Assembly (NCBI GenBank): GCA_036660615.1
Contig: JAVXAG010000006.1
Span: 1 to 31,405, forward strand
Source of the DNA: JAVXAG01 sp036660615
GTDB taxonomy: Bacteria > Bacillota > Clostridia > Peptostreptococcales > Anaerovoracaceae
Length of the DNA stretch: 31,405 nucleotides
Direction: 5' to 3'
Position numbers and translations under genes: made by a program. Every line of letters starts with the position of its first letter. Within the stretch, counting starts at the first letter, position 1. This document shows positions 1-6,939 of the stretch, one piece after another. The notes under the pieces are model-generated. The model was given only the letters and a program-made list of their open reading frames with translations, searched no databases and was not told the origin of the DNA.

Positions 1-202
1 AAAAACCCACTGCGCCCAGACAGTAGTCTGGGTGACAAGAACATTCTAAGGAAACTGTGCTCATTGCCCTATTATTTATTTTGCAATGAGAATGCTTACG
101 CACTTCGAAACTTGCAGTTTCGTCGCAGTTTGAAAAATATAATAACTTCTGAAAGAATATTCCACTGTTTGGATATTTGAATGGAGCGATAAGGAGAGAT
201 GT
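1..202. other. Non-coding leader upstream of pyrH, rich in hairpins
   Basis: I recognise no gene here. Three perfect inverted repeats follow one another: 15-21 with 26-32 (CCCAGAC/GTCTGGG, 4-nt loop), 60-67 with 83-90 (CTCATTGC/GCAATGAG, AT-rich 15-nt loop) and 106-111 with 117-122 (CGAAAC/GTTTCG, 5-nt loop). Frame 1 is open from 1 to 180, but its translation resembles no protein I know, including the C-terminus of elongation factor Ts, whose gene often precedes pyrH. It could be a structured leader or a decayed intergenic repeat. Confidence 0.6.
113..143 (+). promoter_or_regulatory. Possible promoter for pyrH
   Basis: A perfect TATAAT lies at 138-143. The best upstream -35 is TTGCAG at 113-118, giving a long 19-bp spacer, so the -10 carries most of the support. 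It would start transcription near 150, about 50 nt before the pyrH start. This is inferred from sequence only. Confidence 0.35.
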
Positions 203-907
203 ATGGAACCTAAATACAAAAGAGTCCTACTAAAAATAAGTGGTGAAGCACTGGCAGGAGAGGGCAAATTTGGCATAAATGAAGAAATGACAAAGAAAAT
301 TGCCAGAGAAGTCAAAGAAGTCCATGAGCTGGGAGTGCAAATTGCCATTGTTGTCGGAGGCGGCAATTTTTGGAGAGGCAGAACGAGCAAAGATATGGAC
401 AGAGCAACCGCAGATTATATGGGAATGCTTGCCACAGTTATGAACTCACTTGCATTACAGGACGCTTTCCTGGCGGAGGGGTTACCAACAAAAGTTCAGA
501 CGGCAATCGAAATGAAAGAGATTGCGGAACCTTATGCTAGAAGAAGGGCATTAAGTCATTTGGATCACAACGATATCGTTATATTTGGTGCAGGAACTGG
601 AAATCCGTTCTTTTCAACAGATACAGCAGCGGCACTTAGGGCTGCGGAGATGGATGCAGATGTAATACTGTTAGCCAAAAAAGTTGACGCAGTATATTCA
701 GACGATCCAGAAACAAATCCAAATGCAATCAAATTTGATGAGTTAACACATATGGAAGTTCTTGAAAAAGACCTTAAAGTAATGGATCTTACAGCATCAA
801 CTCTTTGTAAAGACAATAATATTTTAATACATGTATTTACCATTTCCCAAGAAGGAAATGTTTTAAAAGCCATATATGGCGAAAAAATTGGTACAATAAT
901 CAAATAA
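203..907 (+). CDS. pyrH: UMP kinase
   Basis: UMP kinase phosphorylates UMP to UDP with ATP in the cytoplasm, the first committed step toward UTP and CTP. The 234-residue product has the usual length for bacterial PyrH. It opens with KRVLLKISGEAL (P-loop-like phosphate-binding strand of the amino-acid-kinase fold), followed by VVGGGNFWRGR near residues 51-61, the UMP-binding GAGTGNPFFSTDTAA near 129-143, and the nucleotide-binding KKVDAVYSDDP near 158-168. AAGGAG at 191-196 sits 6 nt before the ATG, which fixes the start. frr follows after 26 bp, the normal pairing across bacteria. Nothing is unusual in the protein. Confidence 0.97.
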   Translation: MEPKYKRVLLKISGEALAGEGKFGINEEMTKKIAREVKEVHELGVQIAIVVGGGNFWRGRTSKDMDRATADYMGMLATVMNSLALQDAFLAEGLPTKVQTAIEMKEIAEPYARRRALSHLDHNDIVIFGAGTGNPFFSTDTAAALRAAEMDADVILLAKKVDAVYSDDPETNPNAIKFDELTHMEVLEKDLKVMDLTASTLCKDNNILIHVFTISQEGNVLKAIYGEKIGTIIK

Positions 908-933
908 CCACGAAATTATAGGAGGAATTAAAA

Positions 934-1485
934 ATGAGTAATAAGTTTAGTATTGAGGAAAAAATCGCGAAAAGTATTTCCATATTAAAAGAAGACTTGA
1001 ACACAGTTAGAGCAGGAAGAGCAAACCCAGTATTATTGGACAAAGTAATGGTGGACTATTATGGGAGCCCTACACCACTGAAAAACCTTTCAAACATTTC
1101 AGTGCCAGACCCAAGAACATTGATGATTACACCTTTTGATCCTAAAGCAATTTCAGAAATTGAAAAAGCAATCAATATCGCTAATTTAGGAATAAACCCT
1201 TCAAACGACGGAAAAGCTATAAGATTAGTAATTCCACAAGTTACTGAAGAAAGAAGAAAAGAACTTACTAAGACAATCAAGAAGATGGGCGAGGAAGCGA
1301 AAATCGCAATCAGAAATATTAGAAGAGATGCAAATGATGCATTTAAAAAACAAGAAAAAGATGGAGAACTTACTGAGGACGAATTAAAGAAAGACTTAGA
1401 TAACGTTCAAAAAGAAACAGACAAAGCAGTCAAAGATATTGATGCCATAGTTGCAGCAAAAGATAAAGAAGTAATGGAAGTATAA
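934..1485 (+). CDS. frr: Ribosome recycling factor
   Basis: RRF works with EF-G to split post-termination ribosomes. The 183-residue protein matches the family's usual length of about 185. Visible hallmarks are LNTVRAGRANPVLLDKVMVDYYG near residues 21-43 (the domain I/II hinge region), the SVPDPRTLMITPFDP stretch near 56-70, and the charged helix PQVTEERRKELTKTIKKMGEEAKIAIRNIRRDAND in the third quarter. AGGAGGAA is placed a few nt before the ATG. It forms an operon with pyrH. Downstream it is separated from uppS by an unusual repeat island rather than the short gap expected in relatives. Confidence 0.97.
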   Translation: MSNKFSIEEKIAKSISILKEDLNTVRAGRANPVLLDKVMVDYYGSPTPLKNLSNISVPDPRTLMITPFDPKAISEIEKAINIANLGINPSNDGKAIRLVIPQVTEERRKELTKTIKKMGEEAKIAIRNIRRDANDAFKKQEKDGELTEDELKKDLDNVQKETDKAVKDIDAIVAAKDKEVMEV

Positions 1486-1511
1486 CCAATATTATTTAAA
1501 TATGGCTAAAC

Positions 1512-1593
1512 CGATTATGCCATCCCCCGAGTATCACAAGGCCAAAGGCCGGCTTGGCCCAATATGACTTAAAGCGATTATGCCATCCCCCGA
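1512..1593. repeat. Direct repeat pair, 19 bp, with a GC-rich unit between
   Basis: The sequence cgattatgccatcccccga occurs at 1512-1530 and again at 1575-1593. The first copy is followed by one degenerate copy of the GGCCAAAGGCCGGC unit (about 1535-1562). The second copy continues into a full hairpin. The first therefore looks like a truncated copy of the hairpin element. Confidence 0.8.
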
Positions 1594-1621
1594 ATAACGC
1601 CAATTTTGAATTATTCGGGGG
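1587..1621. repeat. Palindromic element, hairpin copy 1
   Basis: A perfect 11-bp inverted repeat, CCCCCGAATAA (1587-1597) with TTATTCGGGGG (1611-1621), surrounds a 13-nt loop. No T-run follows, so it is a poor intrinsic terminator. The CCCCCGAAT/ATTCGGGGG core recurs at 1760-1798, which suggests a dispersed palindromic repeat family. Confidence 0.75.
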
Positions 1622-1743
1622 ACGCAGGTTCCAGATATTGCAATTAAATAACATTTATTTGAAGTTTAATACTTTTAACACTAAATATTGCAATAAATGC
1701 CAACAAATAATTGGGATTAAGCACAATTAATGGTAAGAAATAA

Positions 1744-1805
1744 TGCGAGCAAGGATAATATCCCCCGAATATTTTGGATTTAGGAAAATTCGGGGGATTC
1801 TCGCA
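1744..1805. repeat. Palindromic element, hairpin copy 2 with nested arms
   Basis: The inner arms ATCCCCCGAAT (1760-1770) and ATTCGGGGGAT (1788-1798) pair perfectly over 11 bp. Outer arms TGCGAG (1744-1749) and CTCGCA (1800-1805) also pair. The right arm runs directly into the first 31-bp tandem unit, so the two repeat types are physically joined. Confidence 0.75.
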
Positions 1806-1985
1806 AGGCCAAAGGCCGGCTTGCCCAATATGGCAAGGCCAAAGGCCGGCTTGTCCAAATATCGCAAGGTCAAAGGCCGGCTTGCCCAAATATGGCAAGG
1901 TCAAAGGCCGGCTTGCCCAAATATGGCAAGGCCAAAGGCCGGCTGCCTAAATATCGCAAGGCCAAAGGCCGGCTTGACCGATGAT
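1803..1985. repeat. Tandem array of about 31-bp palindromic units
   Basis: Six units begin with GCAAGG at 1803, 1833, 1864, 1895, 1926 and 1956, spaced 30-31 bp. Each contains ccaaaggccggctt, with a GGCC-AAA-GGCC fold inside CAAG/CTTG arms, followed by a variable AT-rich tail. Sequence differences are few (GGCC or GGTC; TGCCC, TGTCC or TGACC). There are no unique spacers, so this is not a CRISPR array. A further copy lies beyond the gap at 2111. Confidence 0.85.
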
Positions 1986-2003
1986 TACTCTTACAAATAT
2001 ACG

Positions 2004-2103
2004 NNNNNNNNNNNNNNNNNNNNNNNNNNNNNNNNNNNNNNNNNNNNNNNNNNNNNNNNNNNNNNNNNNNNNNNNNNNNNNNNNNNNNNNNNNNNNNNNN
2101 NNN
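2004..2103. other. Assembly gap (100 N) flanked by an identical 55-bp sequence
   Basis: The block is exactly 100 N, a standard placeholder. The 55 bases just before it (1949-2003) are identical to the 55 bases just after it (2104-2158), and the match runs right up to the Ns on both sides as far as can be judged. That is what overlapping contig ends look like, so the true distance may be zero or a small number of extra repeat units. Confidence 0.85.
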
Positions 2104-2172
2104 AAATATCGCAAGGCCAAAGGCCGGCTTGACCGATGATTACTCTTACAAATATACGAATATGAGGCAAAT

Positions 2173-2898
2173 ATGTTAGATACAAACAAAATGCCATGTC
2201 ACGTTGCAATCATAATGGATGGCAATGGGAGATGGGCAACTAAGAGAATGATACCAAAAGTGGCAGGACACAATGCAGGGATGCTAGCCATGAAAGAAAT
2301 TGTGAAAAGAGCATCAACGTTGGGTATTAAATATTTGACCGTATATGCTTTTTCTACAGAGAACTGGAAACGTTCCAACGAAGAAGTAAGTGGAATATTT
2401 AAGTTGCTAGTAAAATATGTAGATAGCGAGTTACAAGAGCTACACAAAAATAATGTAAAAGTCCACATAATGGGAGATTACAGTACAATACCCCAAATTG
2501 CAGTAGATAGATTAGAGAAATCATTGGAGACCACAAAGAACAATACAGGTCTTCAATTTAATATAGCCTTAAACTATGGAAGCAGAAAAGAAATAGTTAG
2601 AGCTGTAAATAATATATATAAAGATATAGAAAATGGCAAACTTGACAAAGAACAAGTGGGAGAAGATACCATAAGCAAATACCTTTATACAGGCGAAGAA
2701 AATGGCAACATACCAGATCCGGATTTGATAATTAGGACCAGCGGTGAAGAAAGATTGTCAAACTTTATGCTGTGGCAAAGTGCATATAGCGAGTTTGAAT
2801 TTACCGACGTATTGTGGCCAGATTTTACACCAGAAGAGTTCGAACGACTAATAGGATTATATCAAAATAGAGATAGACGATTTGGTGGGAGAAAGTAA
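2173..2898 (+). CDS. uppS: Isoprenyl transferase (undecaprenyl diphosphate synthase)
   Basis: This cis-prenyltransferase extends farnesyl diphosphate with isopentenyl diphosphate to the C55 carrier lipid used in cell-wall synthesis. The 241-residue length is typical. HVAIIMDGNGRWA (residues 10-22) carries the catalytic Asp16. LTVYAFSTENWKR follows, and the C-terminal IRTSGEERLSNFMLWQSAYSE and FTDVLWPDF blocks bind the diphosphate of the homoallylic substrate. GAGG at 2164-2167 lies 5 nt before the ATG. It heads a run of isoprenoid and membrane genes (cdsA, dxr, rseP, ispG). Only 14 bp separate its start from the 55-bp repeat next to the assembly gap. Confidence 0.96.
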   Translation: MLDTNKMPCHVAIIMDGNGRWATKRMIPKVAGHNAGMLAMKEIVKRASTLGIKYLTVYAFSTENWKRSNEEVSGIFKLLVKYVDSELQELHKNNVKVHIMGDYSTIPQIAVDRLEKSLETTKNNTGLQFNIALNYGSRKEIVRAVNNIYKDIENGKLDKEQVGEDTISKYLYTGEENGNIPDPDLIIRTSGEERLSNFMLWQSAYSEFEFTDVLWPDFTPEEFERLIGLYQNRDRRFGGRK

Positions 2899-2910
2899 AG
2901 AGGAATTAGT

Positions 2911-3696
2911 ATGAAAACAAGAGTAATATCGGGATTAGTTATGATTCCACTACTTGCAGTAGTATACTTTGGAGGATATTGGCTAATAGGAGCAGCATTC
3001 CTTATTGGACTGGTTGGAATAAGAGAGTTCTTTAATGGATTTAGAACCATGGATATTCATCCATCAGACCAAATTGCATACGTTGGGTTGTTTGCACTAT
3101 ACGCAATAAACTTTATTTGGCCGGGGCAGACGGAATACTATATGGTATGGTTTGCTGCAGTAATAGTGGCATCATCATTATATATGTTCAAAATTAACGA
3201 GAGAAAAATCGAAGATGCAATGGCTACAATGCTAGGGACAATATACGTTGCATTCTTTTCATTTCATATAGTACTAGTAGATCAAACAGAAGAATATTCA
3301 ATACTGATTTGGCTGGTAATAATAACAGCATTTTGCACAGATATCATGGCATACTTTAGCGGATATTTACTAGGCAAACATAAACTTTGCCCAACACTTA
3401 GCCCAAAGAAAACCATAGAAGGAGCAATTGGAGGAACGATGGGAAGCATAGTGTTTGCAGGGTTGTTTGGATATTTCATTGTTCCAAGACTACTGGTACA
3501 TTGCCTAATAATTGGGTTTATTGGCAGCATAATCTCACAATGTGGAGATTTGACTGCTTCAGCATACAAGAGAAAAATGGGAATAAAAGATTACGGCGAT
3601 TTAATACCGGGGCATGGTGGTATAATGGATAGATTCGATAGCGTTTTATTCACAGCACCACTGGTTTACTATTATATCGTTTTAGTTTTGATGTAG
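2911..3696 (+). CDS. cdsA: Phosphatidate cytidylyltransferase
   Basis: This integral membrane enzyme converts phosphatidic acid and CTP to CDP-diacylglycerol, the precursor of the major phospholipids. The 261-residue protein is almost entirely hydrophobic helices. It ends with the family signature: KRKMGIKDYGDLIPGHGG followed by IMDRFDS near residues 213-238, which contains the metal- and CTP-binding Asp residues. It starts 12 bp after uppS with an AGAGGA site. The uppS-cdsA-dxr order is conserved in Bacillota. Confidence 0.95.
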   Translation: MKTRVISGLVMIPLLAVVYFGGYWLIGAAFLIGLVGIREFFNGFRTMDIHPSDQIAYVGLFALYAINFIWPGQTEYYMVWFAAVIVASSLYMFKINERKIEDAMATMLGTIYVAFFSFHIVLVDQTEEYSILIWLVIITAFCTDIMAYFSGYLLGKHKLCPTLSPKKTIEGAIGGTMGSIVFAGLFGYFIVPRLLVHCLIIGFIGSIISQCGDLTASAYKRKMGIKDYGDLIPGHGGIMDRFDSVLFTAPLVYYYIVLVLM

Positions 3697-3713
3697 GAGA
3701 AAATACGAAATTT

Positions 3714-4859
3714 ATGAAAAAAATAGGAATTTTGGGAAGCACTGGTTCCATTGGGACACAAAGCTTGGACATTATTGAAGCAAACCGTGACAAATTTTCT
3801 GTTGCGGTGCTTTCTTGTTCCAAGAATACAGAGATGCTTTCAAAACAGATAGAAAAATTCAATCCAGAAGTTGCAATAGTTTCAGAAGAATCCGATGCAA
3901 TAAAATTGTCAAAGAAACATCCAAAGACAGAAATGCTTTGGGGCAAAGAAGGGCTGATAAAAGGAGCAAAGACAGAGTGCGATTTGGTACTAAACTCATT
4001 AATGGGAATAGCCGGATTAGCGCCAACATACTATGCTATAAAAGAAGGCAGAGATATTGCACTGGCCAACAAAGAAACATTGGTTGCCGGCGGTGATTTG
4101 ATAATGAAAACAGTCAAAGAAAAAAACGTGAAATTGCTTCCAGTCGATAGCGAGCACAGCGCTATATTTCAATGTTTACAAGGGAATCAAGGGAAGAAAA
4201 TCAAACGAATATTGCTTACAGCTTCAGGCGGACCTTTTAGAGGATACACACTTGAACAGTTGGAGAAAGTAACTTTGGCACAGGCATTGAAACATCCTAA
4301 ATGGACAATGGGACAAAAAATAACCATTGATTCAGCAACAATGATGAACAAAGGACTTGAAGTAATAGAAGCAAAGTGGCTTTTTGACGTAGATATAGAG
4401 GACATTGAAATCTTGGTTCACCCACAGAGCATAGTCCATTCAATGGTAGAATACCAAGACACATCAGTAATTGCACAACTGGGAGTCCCAGATATGAGAG
4501 TTCCAATTAGCATTGCCTTTGCCTATCCAGATAGAATAAAATATCAAGGAGAAAGTTTAGACTTTTTTACACAAGGATCAAATTTGACCTTTGAAAAACC
4601 TAATAGAGAAGTATTCAAATGTATCGAACTGGCTTGTGCTGCCTCAAAAGAGGGCGGAAGCTATCCAGTTGCAATGAATGGAGCTAACGAAGTTTTAGTA
4701 GATCTATTTTTAAAGGGCAAAATAAACTTTATTGATATACAGAAAAATTTGGAAAGAATACTTAATGAACATAAACCAACATATAATTTAGATTTGGATA
4801 GTATTTTGGGAATTGACAGAGAGATAAGACAATACACCTACGACACAATATCCATATAA
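3714..4859 (+). CDS. dxr: 1-deoxy-D-xylulose 5-phosphate reductoisomerase
   Basis: Dxr converts DXP to 2-C-methyl-D-erythritol 4-phosphate with NADPH, the committed step of the MEP isoprenoid pathway. The 381-residue length is normal. The N-terminus ILGSTGSIGTQSLD (residues 5-18) is the NADPH-binding glycine loop. LALANKETLVAGG-type sequence, the metal-binding LPVDSEHSAIFQC, the substrate loop TASGGPFRG and the MNKGLEVIEAKWLF block follow in order. With ispG downstream it shows that this organism makes isoprenoids by the MEP route. The ribosome-binding site GGAG at 3696-3699 is rather far (14 nt) from the ATG and overlaps the cdsA stop. Confidence 0.96.
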   Translation: MKKIGILGSTGSIGTQSLDIIEANRDKFSVAVLSCSKNTEMLSKQIEKFNPEVAIVSEESDAIKLSKKHPKTEMLWGKEGLIKGAKTECDLVLNSLMGIAGLAPTYYAIKEGRDIALANKETLVAGGDLIMKTVKEKNVKLLPVDSEHSAIFQCLQGNQGKKIKRILLTASGGPFRGYTLEQLEKVTLAQALKHPKWTMGQKITIDSATMMNKGLEVIEAKWLFDVDIEDIEILVHPQSIVHSMVEYQDTSVIAQLGVPDMRVPISIAFAYPDRIKYQGESLDFFTQGSNLTFEKPNREVFKCIELACAASKEGGSYPVAMNGANEVLVDLFLKGKINFIDIQKNLERILNEHKPTYNLDLDSILGIDREIRQYTYDTISI

Positions 4860-4897
4860 ACTATTTACATAATCTTGGCTAATAGAAAGGGGACTAT

Positions 4898-5899
4898 ATG
4901 ACAGCAGTATATGCAGTATTACTATTTTGCATACTGATTTTTCCACATGAATTGGGACACTTTGTCGCAGCAAAATCTGTGGGAGTAAGAGTTAATGAAT
5001 TTGCACTAGGCATGGGACCAGCAATATTCAAAAAGCAAAAAGGGGAAACACTCTACGCACTTAGAATAATTCCAATCGGGGGTTATTGTGCAATGGAGGG
5101 AGAAAACGAAGAATCAGGAGACAGCAGAGCTTTTAACAATAAACCATTTTGGGCAAAGCTAATCGTATTGGTTGCAGGCTCGGCAATGAACGTTTTGATT
5201 ACAATTTTGACACTGTCAATTTTGGTTGGAATAGCAGGCGTTGGAACTACAGTAATAGATGTTGTTACGCCGGGAAGCCCAGCAGCAGAAGCGGGTATTA
5301 GACAGGGAGACAAAATTTCCGCAATCAATGGAAAAGAGATAGACAGCTGGGGAGATTTATCAACTAAAATCACTGAAAACAAAAAAGGCGATGTATTGGA
5401 AATCGCCATAAATAGAGATGGTTCCAATCATGTAGTTTTGGCTACGCCAGAAAAAAGTGAAGATGGACGTTATTTAATCGGAATAAAACCAGTGATAAAA
5501 CACAATCCTTTTGTGGCAGTTGCATCAGGAACAAAAGTAACTTGGTCAATGACCAAGATGATGTTTGGTGGACTAAAACAGATAATTATGGGAGAAGCCA
5601 GCAAAGACGATATTTCAGGTCCAGTTGGAATTATAAATCTTGTAAGTGATACCAACCAGTACGGTATGGGATACTTTGGATATTTGGTTGCACTTATCAG
5701 TTTGAACCTTGCCATAATAAATATGCTTCCTTTGCCAGCACTTGATGGCGGAAGAATACTATTTGTCTTTATTAGAAAGGCTACAGGAAAAATGATTTCA
5801 GATGACCTTGAAGGAAAAATTCATGGATTTGGAATGATAATGTTGATTGGTCTAATGCTATTTATAACGTGGAATGATATTACGAGGTTATTTTTATGA
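4898..5899 (+). CDS. rseP: Site-2 membrane metalloprotease, RseP/RasP type
   Basis: This zinc protease cuts substrates within the membrane, such as anti-sigma factors and leftover signal peptides in relatives. HELGH at residues 17-21 in the first membrane helix provides the zinc ligands and catalytic Glu. A single PDZ domain spans roughly residues 108-190 (PGSPAAEAGIRQGDKISAING). The third ligand motif, NMLPLPALDGGRI, is near 283-295, followed by a last membrane helix. The length of 333 residues is slightly short of the usual 350-420 and fits a one-PDZ form. AAAGGGGA precedes the ATG. The stop overlaps the ispG start in ATGA, implying translational coupling. Confidence 0.94.
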   Translation: MTAVYAVLLFCILIFPHELGHFVAAKSVGVRVNEFALGMGPAIFKKQKGETLYALRIIPIGGYCAMEGENEESGDSRAFNNKPFWAKLIVLVAGSAMNVLITILTLSILVGIAGVGTTVIDVVTPGSPAAEAGIRQGDKISAINGKEIDSWGDLSTKITENKKGDVLEIAINRDGSNHVVLATPEKSEDGRYLIGIKPVIKHNPFVAVASGTKVTWSMTKMMFGGLKQIIMGEASKDDISGPVGIINLVSDTNQYGMGYFGYLVALISLNLAIINMLPLPALDGGRILFVFIRKATGKMISDDLEGKIHGFGMIMLIGLMLFITWNDITRLFL

Positions 5900-6939
5900 G
5901 AAAACAAGTAAAATGCAGAAATGTTTTAATAGGCGGAGATGCACCTATTTCAATTCAATCAATGACAAACGTTGATTCAAGAAATCAGCAAGCATTGATA
6001 AAACAGATTCGCCAACTTGAAGAGGCAGGTTGCGATATAGTTAGAATTGCAATACCCGATATGGAATCAGCCAATACACTTAGAGAAATAAGAAAACAAA
6101 CTGATATGCCGCTTGTGGCAGACATACATTTTGACTATAGATTAGCAATCGCTGCTATTGAGGCTGGAGCTGACAAAGTTAGAATAAATCCAGGCAATAT
6201 CGGTGATATAGAAAGAGTCAAAGCGGTGGTTGAAGCTGCAAAACTGAGAAACATTCCAATTAGAGTTGGAGTGAATTCTGGTTCACTAGAAAAGGATATT
6301 ATAGAAAAAAACGGAGGGGTAACTGCCACAGGTTTGGTGGAAAGTGCCATTAGAAATATTAGATTAATTCAGGATTTGGACTATGACCAGTTGGTAGTTT
6401 CCATAAAGTCATCTAGCGTAAAGATGAATTACGATGCACACAAACTTCTGGAGGCTAAGACAGATTGTCCAATACATATTGGAATCACAGAGGCCGGAAC
6501 TATGAAAAAAGGGAAGGTAAAATCAGCCATAGGCATTGGAGCTCTTTTGCTAGAGGGAATCGGCGATACAATGAGAGTTTCGTTAACAGCTGATCCAGTT
6601 GAAGAAGTTCTCTTTGCCAAAGAAATATTAGAATGCGTCGGACTTAGAAAAGGTGGCGTTGATATTGTATCCTGTCCAACTTGTGGCAGAACAAAGATTG
6701 ATTTACAGAAACTGGCAGATCAAGTTCAGACCGAAATAGACAAACTACAAATAAAAGAAAACTTGAAGATAGCCGTTATGGGCTGCGCAGTCAATGGACC
6801 AGGAGAGGCAAAAGAGGCTGATTTTGGAGTTGCCGGCGGAGATGGTAAAGGACTTATCTTTGCAAAAGGAAAAGTAATAAAAACAGTTGACGAGAAAGAT
6901 ATTGTAAAAGAATTAATAAAAGTAATCGAGGGCAAATGA
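5896..6939 (+). CDS. ispG: (E)-4-hydroxy-3-methylbut-2-enyl-diphosphate synthase
   Basis: IspG reductively opens MEcPP to HMBPP in the MEP pathway, using a 4Fe-4S cluster and electrons from flavodoxin or ferredoxin. The 347-residue protein is of the short bacterial form. QSMTNVDSRN near residues 21-30 starts the TIM barrel. The cluster ligands are visible as CPTC (Cys260, Cys263), Cys297 in MGCAVNGPGEA, and Glu304. It overlaps rseP by 4 bp at the start and polC by 4 bp at the end (both ATGA), so rseP, ispG and polC are likely translated from one message. GAGG at 5883-5886 lies inside rseP. Confidence 0.96.
   Translation: MRKQVKCRNVLIGGDAPISIQSMTNVDSRNQQALIKQIRQLEEAGCDIVRIAIPDMESANTLREIRKQTDMPLVADIHFDYRLAIAAIEAGADKVRINPGNIGDIERVKAVVEAAKLRNIPIRVGVNSGSLEKDIIEKNGGVTATGLVESAIRNIRLIQDLDYDQLVVSIKSSSVKMNYDAHKLLEAKTDCPIHIGITEAGTMKKGKVKSAIGIGALLLEGIGDTMRVSLTADPVEEVLFAKEILECVGLRKGGVDIVSCPTCGRTKIDLQKLADQVQTEIDKLQIKENLKIAVMGCAVNGPGEAKEADFGVAGGDGKGLIFAKGKVIKTVDEKDIVKELIKVIEGK

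Larger units (their letters stand above)
1486..2172. other. Non-coding repeat island between frr and uppS
   Basis: This 687-bp stretch holds no believable gene. It contains two direct copies of a 19-bp motif (1512-1530 and 1575-1593), two strong CCCCCGAAT/ATTCGGGGG hairpins, an AT-rich segment (about 1622-1743) with a repeated ATATTGCAAT, tandem 31-bp GC-rich units, and a 100-N gap. Frames through the tandem units are open on both strands because the motif has no stop codons, so translations reading ARPKAGLP or GQAGLWPC are artefacts. A weak promoter-like TTGAAG (1659-1664) with TAAATA (1682-1687) is the only candidate start signal seen for uppS. Confidence 0.75.

Noticed and set aside
1..180. 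Open frame 1 as the C-terminus of a gene such as tsf
   Set aside because: The translation shows no elongation factor Ts features, and the DNA is dominated by palindromes.
1587..1621. Terminator for frr
   Set aside because: The stem is strong, but no T-run follows, and the same core recurs as part of a repeat element.
1801..1985. CRISPR-like array (units of about 31 bp)
   Set aside because: The units are contiguous tandem repeats with no unique spacers, and no cas genes are nearby.
1743..2132. 129-residue ORF over the tandem repeats (ARPKAGLP-type translation)
   Set aside because: It is a translation of palindromic DNA repeats and Ns. Similar ORFs occur on the opposite strand, and there is no ribosome-binding site.
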